Below are positions 1 through 11,098 of a stretch of DNA of 64,000 nucleotides, piece by piece. The position numbers and the translations under genes were made by a program. The DNA lies in contig CM000689.1 of the NCBI GenBank assembly GCA_000149225.2, forward strand, positions 682,001-746,000. Direction: 5' to 3'. The DNA is from Lachancea kluyveri NRRL Y-12651 (taxonomy: Eukaryota; Ascomycota; Saccharomycetes; Saccharomycetales; Saccharomycetaceae). Position 1 is the stretch's first letter, and every line of letters begins with the position of its first letter. Below the pieces are notes generated by a model that did no database searches, had not been told where the DNA came from, and worked only from the letters and a program-made list of their open reading frames with translations.

Positions 1-72
1 GTTCCTAACAAAACGGATATTGAAATGTATTAAATGTCTGTCTACATACGATGGGTCGGCTTCAACCCTTTG

Positions 73-1158
73 TCAATCGTAGGTGTATTCTCGGTGGCCA
101 TCCCGGGTGGTGCGCTGCGTGAGTCTAGAGGCGTTGTTTCCAGAAGCGCCCGGAGTAGAGATGATGAATTGTCTTGGCACTAGTGTCCTGACCGGTACGA
201 TCGAGATCACCATGGGACACCTTTCATCCTGCCCCGCCAGGTCTCCCGGGGGATAGAAGCCACTGCCAGCAGCGAGTCTCTCATCGAGGAAAACGATGGA
301 CACATCGGCCAGCTTCCGGCGGTTCGTCGAAGAAACCAGGTACAGGGGATACGTGACCGACATCGCCAGCTTGCCGCCAATGCTCCTGCCTGTTGTGCCA
401 CAGATCCTGGTGTCGAGCTGCAGGTCGTAGCCGTCCCTGATCCAACTATCCACGTCGGTTCCCAGAAAAAACTCTCTGACCCCGTCCTCGTTGTTTCTGA
501 TGCTCTCGAGAACTCTCGACTCTAAGAATGCTAGCAGCTGTCTGGAGCGCAGTCTGTCGTTCTCGTCGCCCCACATGTCCCGCATCTTCCTTCCGTTCAC
601 AACAGTGTCAAACAGCTCTGCGCCAGCCCTATCCCTTTCCAGGATGCTGGCGAGCGTGGTGCTGTACAGGCCGCGAATAGACCGGTACCGCACGTCCAGC
701 TTTGTGGTCTGAAGGCTGCGGTACAGGGCATCGTACAGTTTGGCGGATCTCCATCTCTTGAATTGGTAGGCGATGACCCCGGCCACCACCAGAGGGAAAA
801 ACAGCGTAAACACCAGGGGCAGCACCACAAACAGCGCCGACAAGAGCCCGACACCGGCAAAGAACATCACCCACGGGGAAGTCCTGAAAGGGGCGATGGT
901 TGGTCGTGGCCCAGGCCTGAATGGCGTCCTCCTGGGCGGATGCGTATGAAGGTTTCTGGAGAGCAGCATGTTCAGATTTCTGATGGGGGCTCTCGGGTCA
1001 TGATAGCGAATCACACCTGCCCCTGCTGTTTGTGGAACCATTTGGAGCCGTCTTCCTATGGCGACAAGGGGAGATACCAGCGTCCTGGAAAGGGGAGCAG
1101 CCGGCCTTGGGGTCAAACTGCTTTTAAAAACGTTCAGACCCAGTCTTGGTAGTAGCAT
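73..1158 (-). CDS. MRX9: Probable mitochondrial inner-membrane protein, Mrx9-like (YDL027C position)
   Basis: A 361-residue protein starting at an ATG. The first ~45 residues are rich in Arg, Ser and Leu with almost no acidic residues, like a mitochondrial presequence. Two adjacent hydrophobic stretches at about residues 96-131 would form a membrane hairpin, followed by a soluble domain of ~220 residues I cannot match to a named family. The name rests mainly on position: in S. cerevisiae YDL027C (MRX9, mitochondrial) lies just beyond RTK1 and GPD1, whose homologues follow here. Mrx proteins were named as associates of the mitochondrial gene-expression machinery. The mitochondrial membrane location is well supported; the exact orthology is inference. 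Confidence 0.6.
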   Translation of the reverse strand: MLLPRLGLNVFKSSLTPRPAAPLSRTLVSPLVAIGRRLQMVPQTAGAGVIRYHDPRAPIRNLNMLLSRNLHTHPPRRTPFRPGPRPTIAPFRTSPWVMFFAGVGLLSALFVVLPLVFTLFFPLVVAGVIAYQFKRWRSAKLYDALYRSLQTTKLDVRYRSIRGLYSTTLASILERDRAGAELFDTVVNGRKMRDMWGDENDRLRSRQLLAFLESRVLESIRNNEDGVREFFLGTDVDSWIRDGYDLQLDTRICGTTGRSIGGKLAMSVTYPLYLVSSTNRRKLADVSIVFLDERLAAGSGFYPPGDLAGQDERCPMVISIVPVRTLVPRQFIISTPGASGNNASRLTQRTTRDGHREYTYD

Positions 1159-1858
1159 TGTATATCGTACGATCTGCCGCTGTGTAGTAACTTGTGGTAG
1201 GGCCAGTAGCTTCTGTTAAAAGTGCTTGCTGCTGAGACTTGCTGCTGAGGCTCTCTGCTGAGGCTCTCTGCCTACACAGCGTGTTTTGTTTTTGAAAACT
1301 TGAGGTTGGCCCAAGAAAACGACAACTCTCGCTAGGTAAGGGCGGAAAGGGGAACAGACGGGATGGCCCCGTGCATTGTGCAAGAAACAGGCGTGCTCCA
1401 ATACAAGAACCACTGCACACCGCTGCAAACCGTCCGTATACAGAGTTCTGATTTGGGGCAAACCACATGCAAGCACCCGAATCGCTACACCAGCCGCACC
1501 TGACGCGGACTTGGCTTCCCACACTCCTGAGACAGATCTCGCATCAGCAAGGAAGAAACTATGAAAAATACGAGCGCCACAAGACTCAAGACTGCCTTCC
1601 TGCCTGTCTGCATGGCTGCCAGTGAGCTTTGCTTCTCCAGGCAGTCATGTAAACGGGTACCCGTCAAGCTGCTAAAATACAAAGTCATACCACATACGAA
1701 ACATAGTAACAGTAGCATTAGCCTCGAAAGAAGAGTAAGGAAAAAAAAAAAAGTCAAACAAAGTACAGTACTGGAGAGGAAATGTATGCTCTTCGAAAAT
1801 ATGTATATGGATATGTATTTACACGCAGCTGTCGCCAGGTCCCCTCGTGCACGCATGT
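1159..1858. other. Intergenic: MRX9 promoter side and APM4 3' side
   Basis: No convincing gene. Both flanking genes point left, so this holds the APM4 3' end and the MRX9 promoter. It contains an imperfect tandem repeat built on TGCTGAGGCTCTC at about 1223-1272 and a 13-base A run near 1740. Short open frames here lack any recognisable domain. Confidence 0.6.
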
Positions 1859-3307
1859 CTAATACCTCACCTCGTATGCACCAGACCTGGAAATGTACTT
1901 GACCCACTTGACTGTGTGGTAGCTGTGGTCCCTTTCCGAAACCTTGAAAAACCGCACCACCAGCCCTGAGTTGCTAAACATAAGGATCTCAAAGGTCAAC
2001 GACATGGGGGGACGCGACCACTGTTGGAGGTTCAGCGACGACTGGTTGTCCATGGGCACCGTGAGCGCGGACAGCGTGTTTTCCGTCAGGCCCTGGTACT
2101 TGGCAAACTTCCACAGCACCGCGTTCTCCTCCGGCACAAACCGGCACCTGCCGTTGGAGGTGTTGATCTTGCAGTCCACGGTGCCCGGCGGCACCGGGAT
2201 GCGCAGCACGACGTCCTTGGCAGTGAGCTTGCTTGGAAACAGCGACTTCAAAGCCACCCTATACTCCACGGCGCCGTTGTTGGACCGCACCGAAAAGATG
2301 GGCGTGATCTTGAAGGGGAGGTTCAGGTTGTCCCTGACGTGGTACCGCATCAGCTCGAACGACCCGTCGGGCGGCACAAACCTGATGATGCGATCCGTGT
2401 TGAACCTGTTCAGCTGCACGCACTGGTGGAACTTGCAGTCCTCCAGCTGCACGCTGCCGGCAGCGGCCTTGGGGATGGCCTTCTTGTTCTTCACCTCGTA
2501 CTCGGAGATGAAGTCCAGGTCGCGCGACAGTGTGCCGCCGTCCAGAGACAGCGAGTCGTTGAGGCCGAACTGGCACAGCGGCGTGCCGCTGAGATGCGTG
2601 GTCAGGTCCACGCTGCCGTCAACGTACGACTTCAGGATGGACCCGTCCTTAGAGACCAGGATGTTGATGCGCTCGTTCACGTCCAGAAAAATCTCGTTCT
2701 TCTTGTACTTGATCCCCGAGGACCGCCATGGGTATGCGCAGGGGTCGCCATGCTCGTCGCCATTTGCAGGGCTGGACACGGAGCTGCTGGAGCGCGAGCC
2801 CTTGTTCAGAAACTTGGGCATCCGGAATCCCAGGTCCACGTTTGCCGCGGCTGACATCAAGAGCTCGTCCGTCAGCGGGTTGTTCTCCAGGGACACCACG
2901 GGCCTCCTAGACATCTTGCTGGCAACGCTGCTCAGCTCCGTATCCACGGGGACCCCGTTCTCCAACACCACGTCCAACAGTTCGTAGCACGTCATAAACT
3001 CCTCCTTCAGCGACTCCTCGGAGTTCAGCCCGTACGCCTCCAGCAGTGCGTTGAACTTGTACAGAAACTCCCAGATGGCAGCACTGTCGGCATTGCTTCT
3101 CGTCACGGCCACGATCCACAGGTTGCTGCTGGACCGGATGTGGTGGAAAGTCGTGGACCCGAGTGTGAGCACGGGCGACCGCACGTCGAGATTATTGATG
3201 ACCTGTATCCTGAAGATCTCGGCCACGGACCGCTTGATGGTGTCCCTGATCAGTTTCGACACGACGAGTTCGCCTTTCTGCGAAAACACAAACAAAGCGT
3301 TGAGCAT
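1859..3307 (-). CDS. APM4: AP-2 clathrin adaptor complex, medium (mu) subunit
   Basis: A 482-residue protein of the adaptor medium-chain family. The N-terminal longin-type domain (residues 1 to ~140) opens MLNALFVFSQKGELVVSKLIRD, typical of mu chains. A linker rich in Ser follows (~145-215), then the mu-homology domain to the C-terminus, with the cargo-binding beta-sandwich features such as the WRSSGIKYKKNEIFLDV segment. It ends in the family-typical aromatic and basic tail. In the AP-2 complex the mu chain recognises sorting signals during endocytosis at the plasma membrane. It is divergent from PRS5, as in S. cerevisiae (YOL062C/YOL061W), which supports APM4 over APM1, APM2 or APM3. Confidence 0.92.
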   Translation of the reverse strand: MLNALFVFSQKGELVVSKLIRDTIKRSVAEIFRIQVINNLDVRSPVLTLGSTTFHHIRSSSNLWIVAVTRSNADSAAIWEFLYKFNALLEAYGLNSEESLKEEFMTCYELLDVVLENGVPVDTELSSVASKMSRRPVVSLENNPLTDELLMSAAANVDLGFRMPKFLNKGSRSSSSVSSPANGDEHGDPCAYPWRSSGIKYKKNEIFLDVNERINILVSKDGSILKSYVDGSVDLTTHLSGTPLCQFGLNDSLSLDGGTLSRDLDFISEYEVKNKKAIPKAAAGSVQLEDCKFHQCVQLNRFNTDRIIRFVPPDGSFELMRYHVRDNLNLPFKITPIFSVRSNNGAVEYRVALKSLFPSKLTAKDVVLRIPVPPGTVDCKINTSNGRCRFVPEENAVLWKFAKYQGLTENTLSALTVPMDNQSSLNLQQWSRPPMSLTFEILMFSNSGLVVRFFKVSERDHSYHTVKWVKYISRSGAYEVRY

Positions 3308-3904
3308 TTATTTTTGGTGGTGAACTGGTTTTGGCGAAATACACATGCAGCCACTGTTGCTTGCGAGATTGTGTGCTCGGGTAATTGTGTACTTACTTGC
3401 TTTGGATAGGGGAAAAACCGGCCTGCCGCGTGAACCTCTCTTTCTCTGTCGCATCTTTTTCTGTATTTTTTCGGATGCTGACAGTGCATCACTATTTACG
3501 CGACGGAGGAAAATTTTTCTGTTTGTTTTGCCCACTCTTTTAGCTTTTTGTGGACTGGTTCGTTCGTTCGTTCGTTCGTTCGTTCGTTCGTTCGTTCGTT
3601 CGTTCGTTTGTCATGCTCTCGCTTCGTGCTTGACCCGTCTCGTAGATGGTTGGACCAAATAGATGGTGAGGCATGGAAAGAGAGGAAGAAAGAAAAAAAG
3701 AAAGAGAAAACGAGGCCAAAAAAGACTAACATGTGAGCTACAGAAAAGAGATAAGCACACAAACCTACGCACACACGCGCTCACACACACACAAACACAC
3801 ACGCGCTTACACGCAAATAAGCTCCCTTACTCCCCCCTGCTCCCCTGCTCCTACACACACTTACACACTCACTCAATTTTCCCCTACCCACAGGCCTAGA
3901 AAAT
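3308..3904. other. Divergent intergenic APM4/PRS5
   Basis: Shared promoter region. It holds a TTCG microsatellite, a GAAAATTTTTC element at 3509-3519 (like the ribosome-biogenesis RRPE motif), an A/G-rich stretch at about 3670-3720 and a CA-rich stretch at about 3755-3865 in the likely PRS5 leader. No gene is seen. Confidence 0.6.
3558..3608. repeat. Tetranucleotide microsatellite (GTTC)n, about 12.75 units
   Basis: An unbroken run of the 4-base unit GTTC in the APM4/PRS5 spacer. It opens long, meaningless reading frames on both strands and is a likely length-polymorphic site. Confidence 0.95.
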
Positions 3905-5320
3905 ATGAACAACATTGTCGTTTTCGCAGGAAGCTCGCATCCCTCTCTGGTCGAAAAGATCTGCAACAACTTGAGCATCAAGCCCTCGCAAGTCAAGCTC
4001 GGCAACTTCTCAAACGGTGAAACGTCCATCAGCATTGGCGAGTCCGTGCGTGAAAAGGACGTGTATGTGATCCAGAGTGGCTGCGGCCACGTCAACGACA
4101 CCTTCGTGGAGCTACTGATCTTGATCAACGCGTGCAAGACTGCATCGGCCAGTCGTGTCACCGCGGTGATGCCCTACTTCTGCTACTCCCGGCAACCAGA
4201 CATCCCATACACGGCCAAGGGCGCTCCCTTGATCTCGAAGCCCAAGGAAAAGTACACCTTCGAGAGCCACCCCGGCACACCGGTGCCCTCGATCCTGACC
4301 ACACAGAGACCCACGTCCCCAGGCTCCCGCCGCGAAGCCCAGGCGCCGGCCATCGACTTCTCCCTAGACGCCTCTGACAAGCTGGAACAGCCAACGCCCT
4401 CCAAGCCACGCGTGCAGGGCGAGCTGCACAAGTCTGCGTCTCTCTCCCGCATCCCGATGATCCCTGAGCGCAAGGAAAACTCGTCCGAGGCGGCCGGGTC
4501 GCTGTTCAACGCCTCCAACTCTGGCTACAAGCTTTGGGTTGCGCAGTGCGGCACCCTGGTTGCCAACCTGCTGACCACCGCGGGTGCTGACCACGTGATC
4601 ACCATGGACCTGCACGATCCCCAGTTCCAGGGCTTCTTTGACATCCCGGTCGACAACCTGTACTGTAAGCCGCTGGCGCAAAACTACATCCAGCACAACA
4701 TCCCGGACTACAAGAACGCGGTGATCGTGTCTCCGGACGCCGGTGGTGCCAAGCGTGCAGCTGCTATCGCCGACGCGCTCAAACTGTCCTTTGCGCTGAT
4801 CCACAAGGAGAGACGATCCCAGCTGCCAAAGGGCCCTCCGGACGCCTCGCTGACCTCTGGCGGCGGCGCGCTGGTATCGCCAAGACCCCTGGTTGTTAAC
4901 CCCAGCACCGCCTCGCTGTCCTCGCTGACCGCCACGGGCATGGCGCACTCGTCCTCGAAATACGTGCAGACCACCATGCTGGTGGGGGACGTGCGCAACA
5001 AGGTGTGCATCATCGTGGACGACTTGGTCGACACCTCTTACACGATAACGCGTGCTGCCAAGTTGCTGAAGGACCAGGGTGCGTCCAAAGTGTACGCCCT
5101 GATCACCCACGGTGTGTTTTCCGGTGACGCGCTCAACCGGATCTCGCAGAGCGCCATCGACAAGATTATCGTGACCAACACCGTTCCGCAGGAGGAGAAT
5201 GTCCAGTTTTTGGGCAAGGACAGGATCGACGTTCTAGACGTGTCCAGGGTATTTGGCGAGGCCATCAGAAGAATCCACAATGGTGAGTCGATCAGCATGC
5301 TTTTCGAGTACGGCTGGTGA
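3905..5320 (+). CDS. PRS5: Ribose-phosphate pyrophosphokinase subunit with two non-homologous inserts
   Basis: A 471-residue member of the PRPP synthetase family, which makes 5-phosphoribosyl-1-pyrophosphate from ribose 5-phosphate and ATP for purine, pyrimidine, His and Trp synthesis. Core blocks are visible: the N-terminal sugar-binding fold, [19 protein letters not shown] near residue 235, and the PRPP loop [12 protein letters not shown] near residue 370. Two stretches absent from ordinary PRPP synthetases interrupt the core at about residues 112-206 and 305-358, both rich in Ser and Pro. These correspond to the non-homologous regions known in yeast Prs5, so this subunit is probably structural or regulatory in a complex with Prs1-Prs4. 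The size is close to S. cerevisiae Prs5. Confidence 0.93.
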   Translation: MNNIVVFAGSSHPSLVEKICNNLSIKPSQVKLGNFSNGETSISIGESVREKDVYVIQSGCGHVNDTFVELLILINACKTASASRVTAVMPYFCYSRQPDIPYTAKGAPLISKPKEKYTFESHPGTPVPSILTTQRPTSPGSRREAQAPAIDFSLDASDKLEQPTPSKPRVQGELHKSASLSRIPMIPERKENSSEAAGSLFNASNSGYKLWVAQCGTLVANLLTTAGADHVITMDLHDPQFQGFFDIPVDNLYCKPLAQNYIQHNIPDYKNAVIVSPDAGGAKRAAAIADALKLSFALIHKERRSQLPKGPPDASLTSGGGALVSPRPLVVNPSTASLSSLTATGMAHSSSKYVQTTMLVGDVRNKVCIIVDDLVDTSYTITRAAKLLKDQGASKVYALITHGVFSGDALNRISQSAIDKIIVTNTVPQEENVQFLGKDRIDVLDVSRVFGEAIRRIHNGESISMLFEYGW

Positions 5321-5451
5321 TTTAGTCTGTACGCCTTTCGAGTACGGTTGGTGTAGAGTTTGTATTTTTTTTTTTTTTGTCTCTTATATATTTTAAAGAA
5401 TAGCTATAAAAAATGATGTGTTTGTAGTGTCTGTGCGGGTATGTGTGGCGA

Positions 5452-7395
5452 CTAGTGCGAGGCCTGCTTGCTTTGTGTGTTTGTAATGACGCCATCGTGT
5501 TGCACATGCGCAGAGGGGATGGGCTGTTGCTGTTGCTGCTGTTGCTGCTGCTGGCGCTCTTCCTCCTCCTGCTGCTGCTCCTCTTGCTCCCTGCGCTTCT
5601 TCTCGGCAGCTGCTTCCTCGCGGCGCTTTCGGTCCATTTGGTTCAGCTCATCTTCCGTAATCAGATGGTGCTTGTGCTTTTCGGGAATCTTGTCCAGCTC
5701 GCCGTTGGCGTCCAGCTCGCAGCTCTCGATGTGCTGGAACCACGGATCGGCGACAACCTGGTTCATCAGCAACCTCTTTTTCGGATCCAGTTCCAGCATG
5801 CCGCCGATGAGTGGCCTTGAGTGGCGTGGAAGCAGCCTTAACAGCCTGTACGGACCCTTGTGCTTGTCCTTTTCACACTCGGGCTCCTCGCAAAACAGCT
5901 TGTACGGCTGGATGCTTTCCTTGGGTGCTTTCCAGGGGAATCTGCGCAGACTCATGCAGTAAAACATGATTGCGATGGACCAGACATCCACGGGTCTCGG
6001 GTCGTAGTACGTCTGCGTCAGCACCTCGGGGGCCAGGTACGGGTCGGAACCCACGATCCCCCGGGCCTTGGTGATCTCGTTCTCGTACGGATACTGGAAC
6101 ACCACGGCGCTGCCAAAGTCAATCAGCTTGAGCAGCCCCTGGGGTGACACAACGCAGTTGTCCAGCTTCAAGTCCCGGTGTGCCAGCCCCATCCCGTGCA
6201 GGTATTCGACACCCCGGCAGATCTGCTTGAAGTAGCATGCAATCTCGTGCTTGGTCATCAAGTCGCTCATCACCAGCGTGAAAAAGTCGTATGGACAGTA
6301 CTCCATCACGACAAGAAAGTTCTCGCCCTCCTGGAGCATGTCCAGCGTCTCGATGATGTTTGTGTGGTGCAACGTGGACCCGATACAGAACTCGGTAGTG
6401 ACCTTTTTGGAGTAGTCCAGCTGGGTCTCGCGGGGGCCCCTGGGCCTGAACTTCTTGACGGCAAACAGCCGCCCATCGGTGCGCTCGACAACAGACACTG
6501 AGCCGGAGGCGCCCTCTCCCAAAAGCTTGCCAGGAATCCCGTACTTTTCGAGCAGCTCCCTGGCGTTGTCTGCCTCGTAAAGCGTCTTTTTGGTGGTTTT
6601 CCTCGACGGTGGCGGCGTTTCCATGGCAGACGTGCCGGGGGAGGCGGCCTGTGAAGAGGGTTTTGGCTCATTGTGGCCGTGGATTTTCTTGAAGAACCTC
6701 TTCAACTGCAATGGCTTTTTCTTGGGCTCCGTGAGCCTTGGCGGAGCAGAGCTGGCCTTCTTCTGCTCCCGATGCTTTTCCCTTTCCCTTTCCACTTTCA
6801 TCTCCTTCTCCTTCTGCTGTTGCTCGATCTGCTTCTGGAGCAGCTCCACCGGATGCATGTGCGACTGCTGCGACTGCTGCGACACGGTTGTGGTCAGCGA
6901 AGCTGCGCCGGAGAGCGACGAGCTCAGGTTCCTCGCAAACTGTGGGCTCGGGGTCCCGTGCGACTTATCGGACGACCTGCTCTTGAAAGGCGTGGCTCCG
7001 GGCGTGGCTGACCTGCACTTGTCCATGTCTTTGGGACTCGGAATATGCGTGTAGTTGTGAGGGTTGTGCAGGTGATGCGCGTGTGGCTGTTTCAAATGGG
7101 GGTGGTCCAGCATGGGGATTGATGCGTTGCGGCCTGGTGATGACTCAGCGGACTTGACGCTGGAGTTGCTGTGTCTCGGCGAGAGCAGGGAGCCCAGAAA
7201 CTCCTTACCGGACTCAAGCTTCGAGGACTGGGCCGACGTCCGGCTGTTGCCCCGGAACAGCTTTGCCAGCCCCAGTTTGGGCGGCTTCTTACCACCAAAG
7301 AGGTGGGAAGTCAGCGACGACGTGGATCCGGAGGACCTCACCGTCGAGAGCTCATTGTTCTGGCTGTTTGTGGACGATATACTTTCGACAGGCAT
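5452..7395 (-). CDS. RTK1: Protein kinase of the yeast Npr1/Hal5-type family, Rtk1-like
   Basis: A 647-residue serine/threonine kinase. A long Ser-rich, low-complexity N-terminal region (1 to ~280) precedes a catalytic domain at about 285-555 with the glycine loop GEGASGSV, the catalytic HRDLKLDN near 404, DFGSA and the activation-segment end [10 protein letters not shown]. The C-terminus is a charged coiled-coil-like tail with Glu- and Gln-rich runs. These features fit the fungal-specific nutrient and transporter-control kinases (Npr1, Hal5, Ptk, Hrk1, Rtk1). RTK1 (YDL025C) is preferred because of its neighbours: it sits between PRS5 and MAM3, close to GPD1 as in S. cerevisiae. It is convergent with PRS5, with 131 bases between the stop codons. 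Confidence 0.85.
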   Translation of the reverse strand: MPVESISSTNSQNNELSTVRSSGSTSSLTSHLFGGKKPPKLGLAKLFRGNSRTSAQSSKLESGKEFLGSLLSPRHSNSSVKSAESSPGRNASIPMLDHPHLKQPHAHHLHNPHNYTHIPSPKDMDKCRSATPGATPFKSRSSDKSHGTPSPQFARNLSSSLSGAASLTTTVSQQSQQSHMHPVELLQKQIEQQQKEKEMKVEREREKHREQKKASSAPPRLTEPKKKPLQLKRFFKKIHGHNEPKPSSQAASPGTSAMETPPPSRKTTKKTLYEADNARELLEKYGIPGKLLGEGASGSVSVVERTDGRLFAVKKFRPRGPRETQLDYSKKVTTEFCIGSTLHHTNIIETLDMLQEGENFLVVMEYCPYDFFTLVMSDLMTKHEIACYFKQICRGVEYLHGMGLAHRDLKLDNCVVSPQGLLKLIDFGSAVVFQYPYENEITKARGIVGSDPYLAPEVLTQTYYDPRPVDVWSIAIMFYCMSLRRFPWKAPKESIQPYKLFCEEPECEKDKHKGPYRLLRLLPRHSRPLIGGMLELDPKKRLLMNQVVADPWFQHIESCELDANGELDKIPEKHKHHLITEDELNQMDRKRREEAAAEKKRREQEEQQQEEEERQQQQQQQQQQPIPSAHVQHDGVITNTQSKQASH

Positions 7396-8118
7396 CGGGG
7401 TCTGAGTGTGTTGGTGGTTCGAGAAAGTTTTGAATCTATGTGGCTGTCACAACCGCAATTGTGTGTCAACAAGGCTCTCTAATCTGTGATTATATAGAGA
7501 AGGGGAGGGGAAAGAGCGGCGAGAAGAAAAACGTAAATTAAAAAGACGGCAATGGCAATATAAAAAAAAATAAAAAAAAAAAAATAAAAAAAAAAAAAAA
7601 TGAGAGCGAGCGAGAGTGCGCGAGAACAAGGGCGAGAACAAGGGCGAGAGTATGGGCGAGAGAGGCGTATGCACCGATTCAAAACGCGCGGAAACAATTT
7701 GCTAAGTCTTGTCGAATATTCCACCGATGTGCATGATCCCAATCAACGGTTTGTGCTCTACTGGCAGCCGTTACTTTGCTTTGGCTTTTTATTTTTATTT
7801 CTCATTCTTTGTTTTTCGTTTCTTGTTTTCTGTGATCTATGCGTCAGCTCGCTTTCTCTTTAACGGCCGACGCGGCACAGGACGGGAGCGTGACGCGGAA
7901 GAAAGCAAACAACCGTGGTGTTTTCCACGCAATATGCGCCCTACACGCGAACACAAGTATCGGGTATCGGGCGGGGACTACGTGCGGTCCTGATGTACGC
8001 AGTGGCCATTAGAGTGGCCGATATTTCGCTATTGACACTATATACTTGTAACGGTGATGGCGGCAGTAGTAGCCGCAGGCAGCAGATGTAATATTTCTAT
8101 AGACGCGGCGGCCACTAC
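7396..8118. other. Intergenic: RTK1 promoter side and MAM3 3' side
   Basis: No gene recognised. It contains long A-rich runs at about 7561-7600, immediately followed by a repeated AACAAGGGCGAG unit at about 7624-7662. The rest has no visible structure. Confidence 0.6.
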
Positions 8119-10226
8119 TTATGCGGTGTCCTTCATGGCATACACATCGGCGTTGCCGTTTTCAACCCCATCCAGGACCAGTCTTTCCGATGAGGAACCC
8201 GCATTGGATCGAGGCTTGCTACTGGAGGCACTGGTGTCCGTTCTCCGGAACAGACTCAGTCTGCTTCCGCGACGGCTTCTTGCCAGCGACGGTATCAGAG
8301 AGCTTCCTCCGTCGCTGTCACCGCTGTAGCCGTTGTCGTGCTCGTTGATGTTGTGGCCCTCGTCGATGACTACCTTGCCAGAGTCGTCCCAGTCCTTGGC
8401 GGGCTCGATGATCGTTTTGGACACACCCTTGACGGTGATGACACTCTCGACAATGCCGTTTTTGGTTGCCTTGTACGACGACGAGATGATGTTTGTTTCG
8501 TCTGGATGGTCAAGACTGCTCTTGGGTCGCGTCCTGTTGATGGGGATCGGCGAGTGTAGCTGGGTGCTGCTGTCACCACGACTGCCACCGCTCTTTTCTT
8601 CGCCTTCGTCGGTGGTTGTAACCTTGGTGCTTTCGCCAGTCTCGATCGTGTGCGTCAGCGCCTTTTGTGATGCGGTGGCATGCTCTCTGATCAGGTCCAA
8701 GACATGCTCGGGCTCAATCACGGCATCGATAGTCTGGAGCTGTGCGTTTGCGTTTGCGTTTGCGTTTGCGTTTGCGCTTGCGTTTGCGCTTGCGTTTGCA
8801 TGCGACATCGATGACTTGGGCTCTGTAGTTCCGCCATAGTTGGGCGACCCGTCTCTGTACACCGCCGAGGTCGGCGAAGACAACATCCTGGGGTCTGGCA
8901 GCTCCGGCAGCTTCTTGATGGTCACATACGGGTTGTCCACCTTTAGCGGGTTCGAGGCCAGATTTGAAGGGATCACAGCCTTTCGGCTCTCCTCCGTCTG
9001 CTGGGCACTGGGTGCAGGTGCAGGCGCGGGCGGACTCAGCAACGGCAGCCTTTCGGATCGGTCGATGGAGTTTCTGTTTGTGTTGGTGTACAGCGAGTGC
9101 AAGTAGGAGGTGATGTGTCTCTTGCTCAATGGGCCCGGCTGCTCTCTCATGATGCGCTGGTGGATGTCGACAAACACATCCGACTCGTCGACGATTTCCT
9201 CGCCAATCAACTCCTCGATCACGTCTTCCAAGGTCAGAACGCCAAGCGCGCCAGAACTGCTGCCGGGATCCCTGCTAACAACGCACATGTGCGACTTGCC
9301 CTCCTGGAAGTAGTTCAAGATGTTCAAGCACGACGTGTGCGGAGACGTTTCTGGCAGGGTAGCCAGCGGGAAGTACGAGACTGGGAGGCAGTCCTCGGGA
9401 TCGTACGAGATCAACACGCGCACGAGCAGCATGCCGATAAAGTTGGTTGGCTCGCCGGGCAGGTAGATGGGGATACGCGAAAAGCCTGCGTTAAAGATTT
9501 CCTCGACGGTAGGCTTGTCCAAGACGCTGTCCGCGCTCATCGTGAAGACGTTTTCGATCGGCGTCATGATCTCAGAGACCCGCTTCTCCTTCAAGTCGAG
9601 CACAGCAGAGATGATGGTCACCTCGTCCTGCGTCAACCGCTCGACCCCCATGGTGCGGTGAAGGGTGACCAGGGTTTTCAGGCCCGACTTTTTGTACACG
9701 GTGCCGTGGTCCTCGCCCAGAATCCAGTCCAGCAAAAGGGCAATCGGGTAGGCGACCGGGTACATCACGTACATCAAGGCGAGCACGAAGGGGCAGAAGA
9801 AAGCACCAACCTGCAGTCCATAGCGGACGCAGATACTCTGGGGGATGATCTCGCCAAAAATCACAATCATCACGGTACTGATCACAACCGCCTGCCACCC
9901 GCCGCCGAGGCACCGGTCAAGAACGATGGGAAGCGTTTCGTTGGTGATGACGTTGGAGAGCAAGAGGGTGACTAGGACCCAGTGCTTGCCTTTGGAGATC
10001 AGGTTCAGAACCTTGGAGGCGAGTTTGCGCTCCCTGGGCGAGCCGGAGGTGCTGATGACTTTCAAGTAGATTTCGTCCTGGCCCATGAGGCCCAAGGTCA
10101 ACCCGGCAAAGACACCGCCGAGCAGGACCAGCAAGACGGAGATTGACAGAAAGGTGGTGTATTGGCGGTCTGTGAGTGGCACAGCGTGAGCGAGGTTCGG
10201 TGAGGTGGCAACATCGGCAAGCGACG

Positions 10227-10257
<31 letters not shown>

Positions 10258-10374
10258 GAAAAGACGCAACGGCAGTGCGAGCAGTTGGGGGACGGTGGTG
10301 ACCAGGAGCACAATGGCTCTTGAGAAAAGGGCGTTGGCCGATCGGTGGTTTCTCGGGTGTGGTTTCAGGTTCAT
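8119..10374 (-). CDS. MAM3: Membrane protein with CNNM (DUF21) and CBS-pair domains, Mam3-like
   Basis: A 751-residue member of the CNNM/CorC family, implicated in metal (Mn, Mg) handling at the vacuolar membrane in yeast. An N-terminal hydrophobic stretch with a Gln run (residues ~40-50) precedes a four-helix CNNM transmembrane domain (~68-225, with the family-typical ITNETLPIVL and FGEIIPQSI segments). A pair of CBS domains follows at about 260-390, then ~350 residues of low-complexity tail including an alternating Ala-Asn run. Divergent from GPD1, as with YOL060C and YOL059W in S. cerevisiae. The catalogue of domains is complete and the gene looks intact. Confidence 0.92.
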
Positions 10375-10850
10375 TGTGTTTAGAGTTTAAAGGGGAGCGA
10401 TGTTGTTGGGATAAAGTGTAAGTGCTAGTGTGCGGGTGTGCAAGTTTAGTTGTGAATATTGAAAACACGAATTCGAGTACGAGAACGAGTACAGGTGCAA
10501 GTGCAGGTACAAGTACGAGTACGGGTGCCAAGAAATAAGCAAAATGAGAAGGATGCAGTTGCTTGCAAATGCGCTCGCTGAGCAGTGTTGTGTATACTGG
10601 CGGATGGGAAAGAATAGACAAGACGGGACGAGACGAGGCGGATAGGGAAGGAGAGAGAAGGGAAGGAGGGGCGGGGAGAGGACAAGAAAAGCACAACTTT
10701 GAGACCTTTACGCGGTACAGAAGAAACGCGGCACAGAAGAAACGCGGCACAGCTGGGAAGGCGTAGAACAACGGTGCCAACTACACAAGACAACGAAAAT
10801 AAGGGTAAAAAACCGAAAAAAAAAAAAAAGAAAAGGAGCAGCCAATGGGC

Positions 10851-10963
10851 CACGTGCGATGCACGTGCGACACACGTGTATGGTCCGTGGCAGGTGCTCA
10901 CAGAACACGTTTTGCGCACGTGATGTCCCGTCATGCTGACGTACGAGGAGGTCCAGTCACGTG
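10851..10963. promoter_or_regulatory. Cluster of five perfect CACGTG E-boxes
   Basis: CACGTG occurs at 10851, 10862, 10873, 10917 and 10958. The first three are spaced 11 bases apart, about one helical turn. In yeasts, CACGTG is bound by bHLH factors such as Cbf1, Pho4 and Tye7; Tye7 acts on glycolytic genes. The cluster lies about 640-750 bases upstream of the GPD1 start and about 480-590 bases upstream of MAM3. Which factor binds is not known. Confidence 0.75.
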
Positions 10964-11068
10964 CATGGCCCAAGAAAAGCAAGACGGATGTTGGCCTCCT
11001 GTGATCGCGTATTACCCATTTGCGACAAGTGAGGCCACTGCGCACGCCGCACGCTCGCCAACGACACC

Positions 11069-11098
11069 TTACGTAACGGCCGGGTTCGAGTAACGTCA
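11069..11098. promoter_or_regulatory. CRE/Yap-like elements upstream of GPD1
   Basis: TTACGTAA at 11069-11076 is a palindromic Yap-type bZIP site, and TAACGTCA at 11091-11098 differs by one base from the CRE palindrome bound by Sko1. A TGACGTAC half-like site lies near 10938. Sko1 links the HOG osmotic pathway to targets in S. cerevisiae; applying that to this promoter is inference. Confidence 0.45.

Noticed and set aside
3496-3800. Overlapping long frames on both strands through the GTTC repeat
   Set aside because: They result from an unbroken 4-base repeat and A/G-rich sequence, with no domain and no codon character.
10950-10970. GTCACGTG as a centromere CDEI element (also at 26252 and 32557)
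   Set aside because: None is followed by an ~80-base very AT-rich block or a CDEIII-like motif; the sites fit transcription factor sites better.
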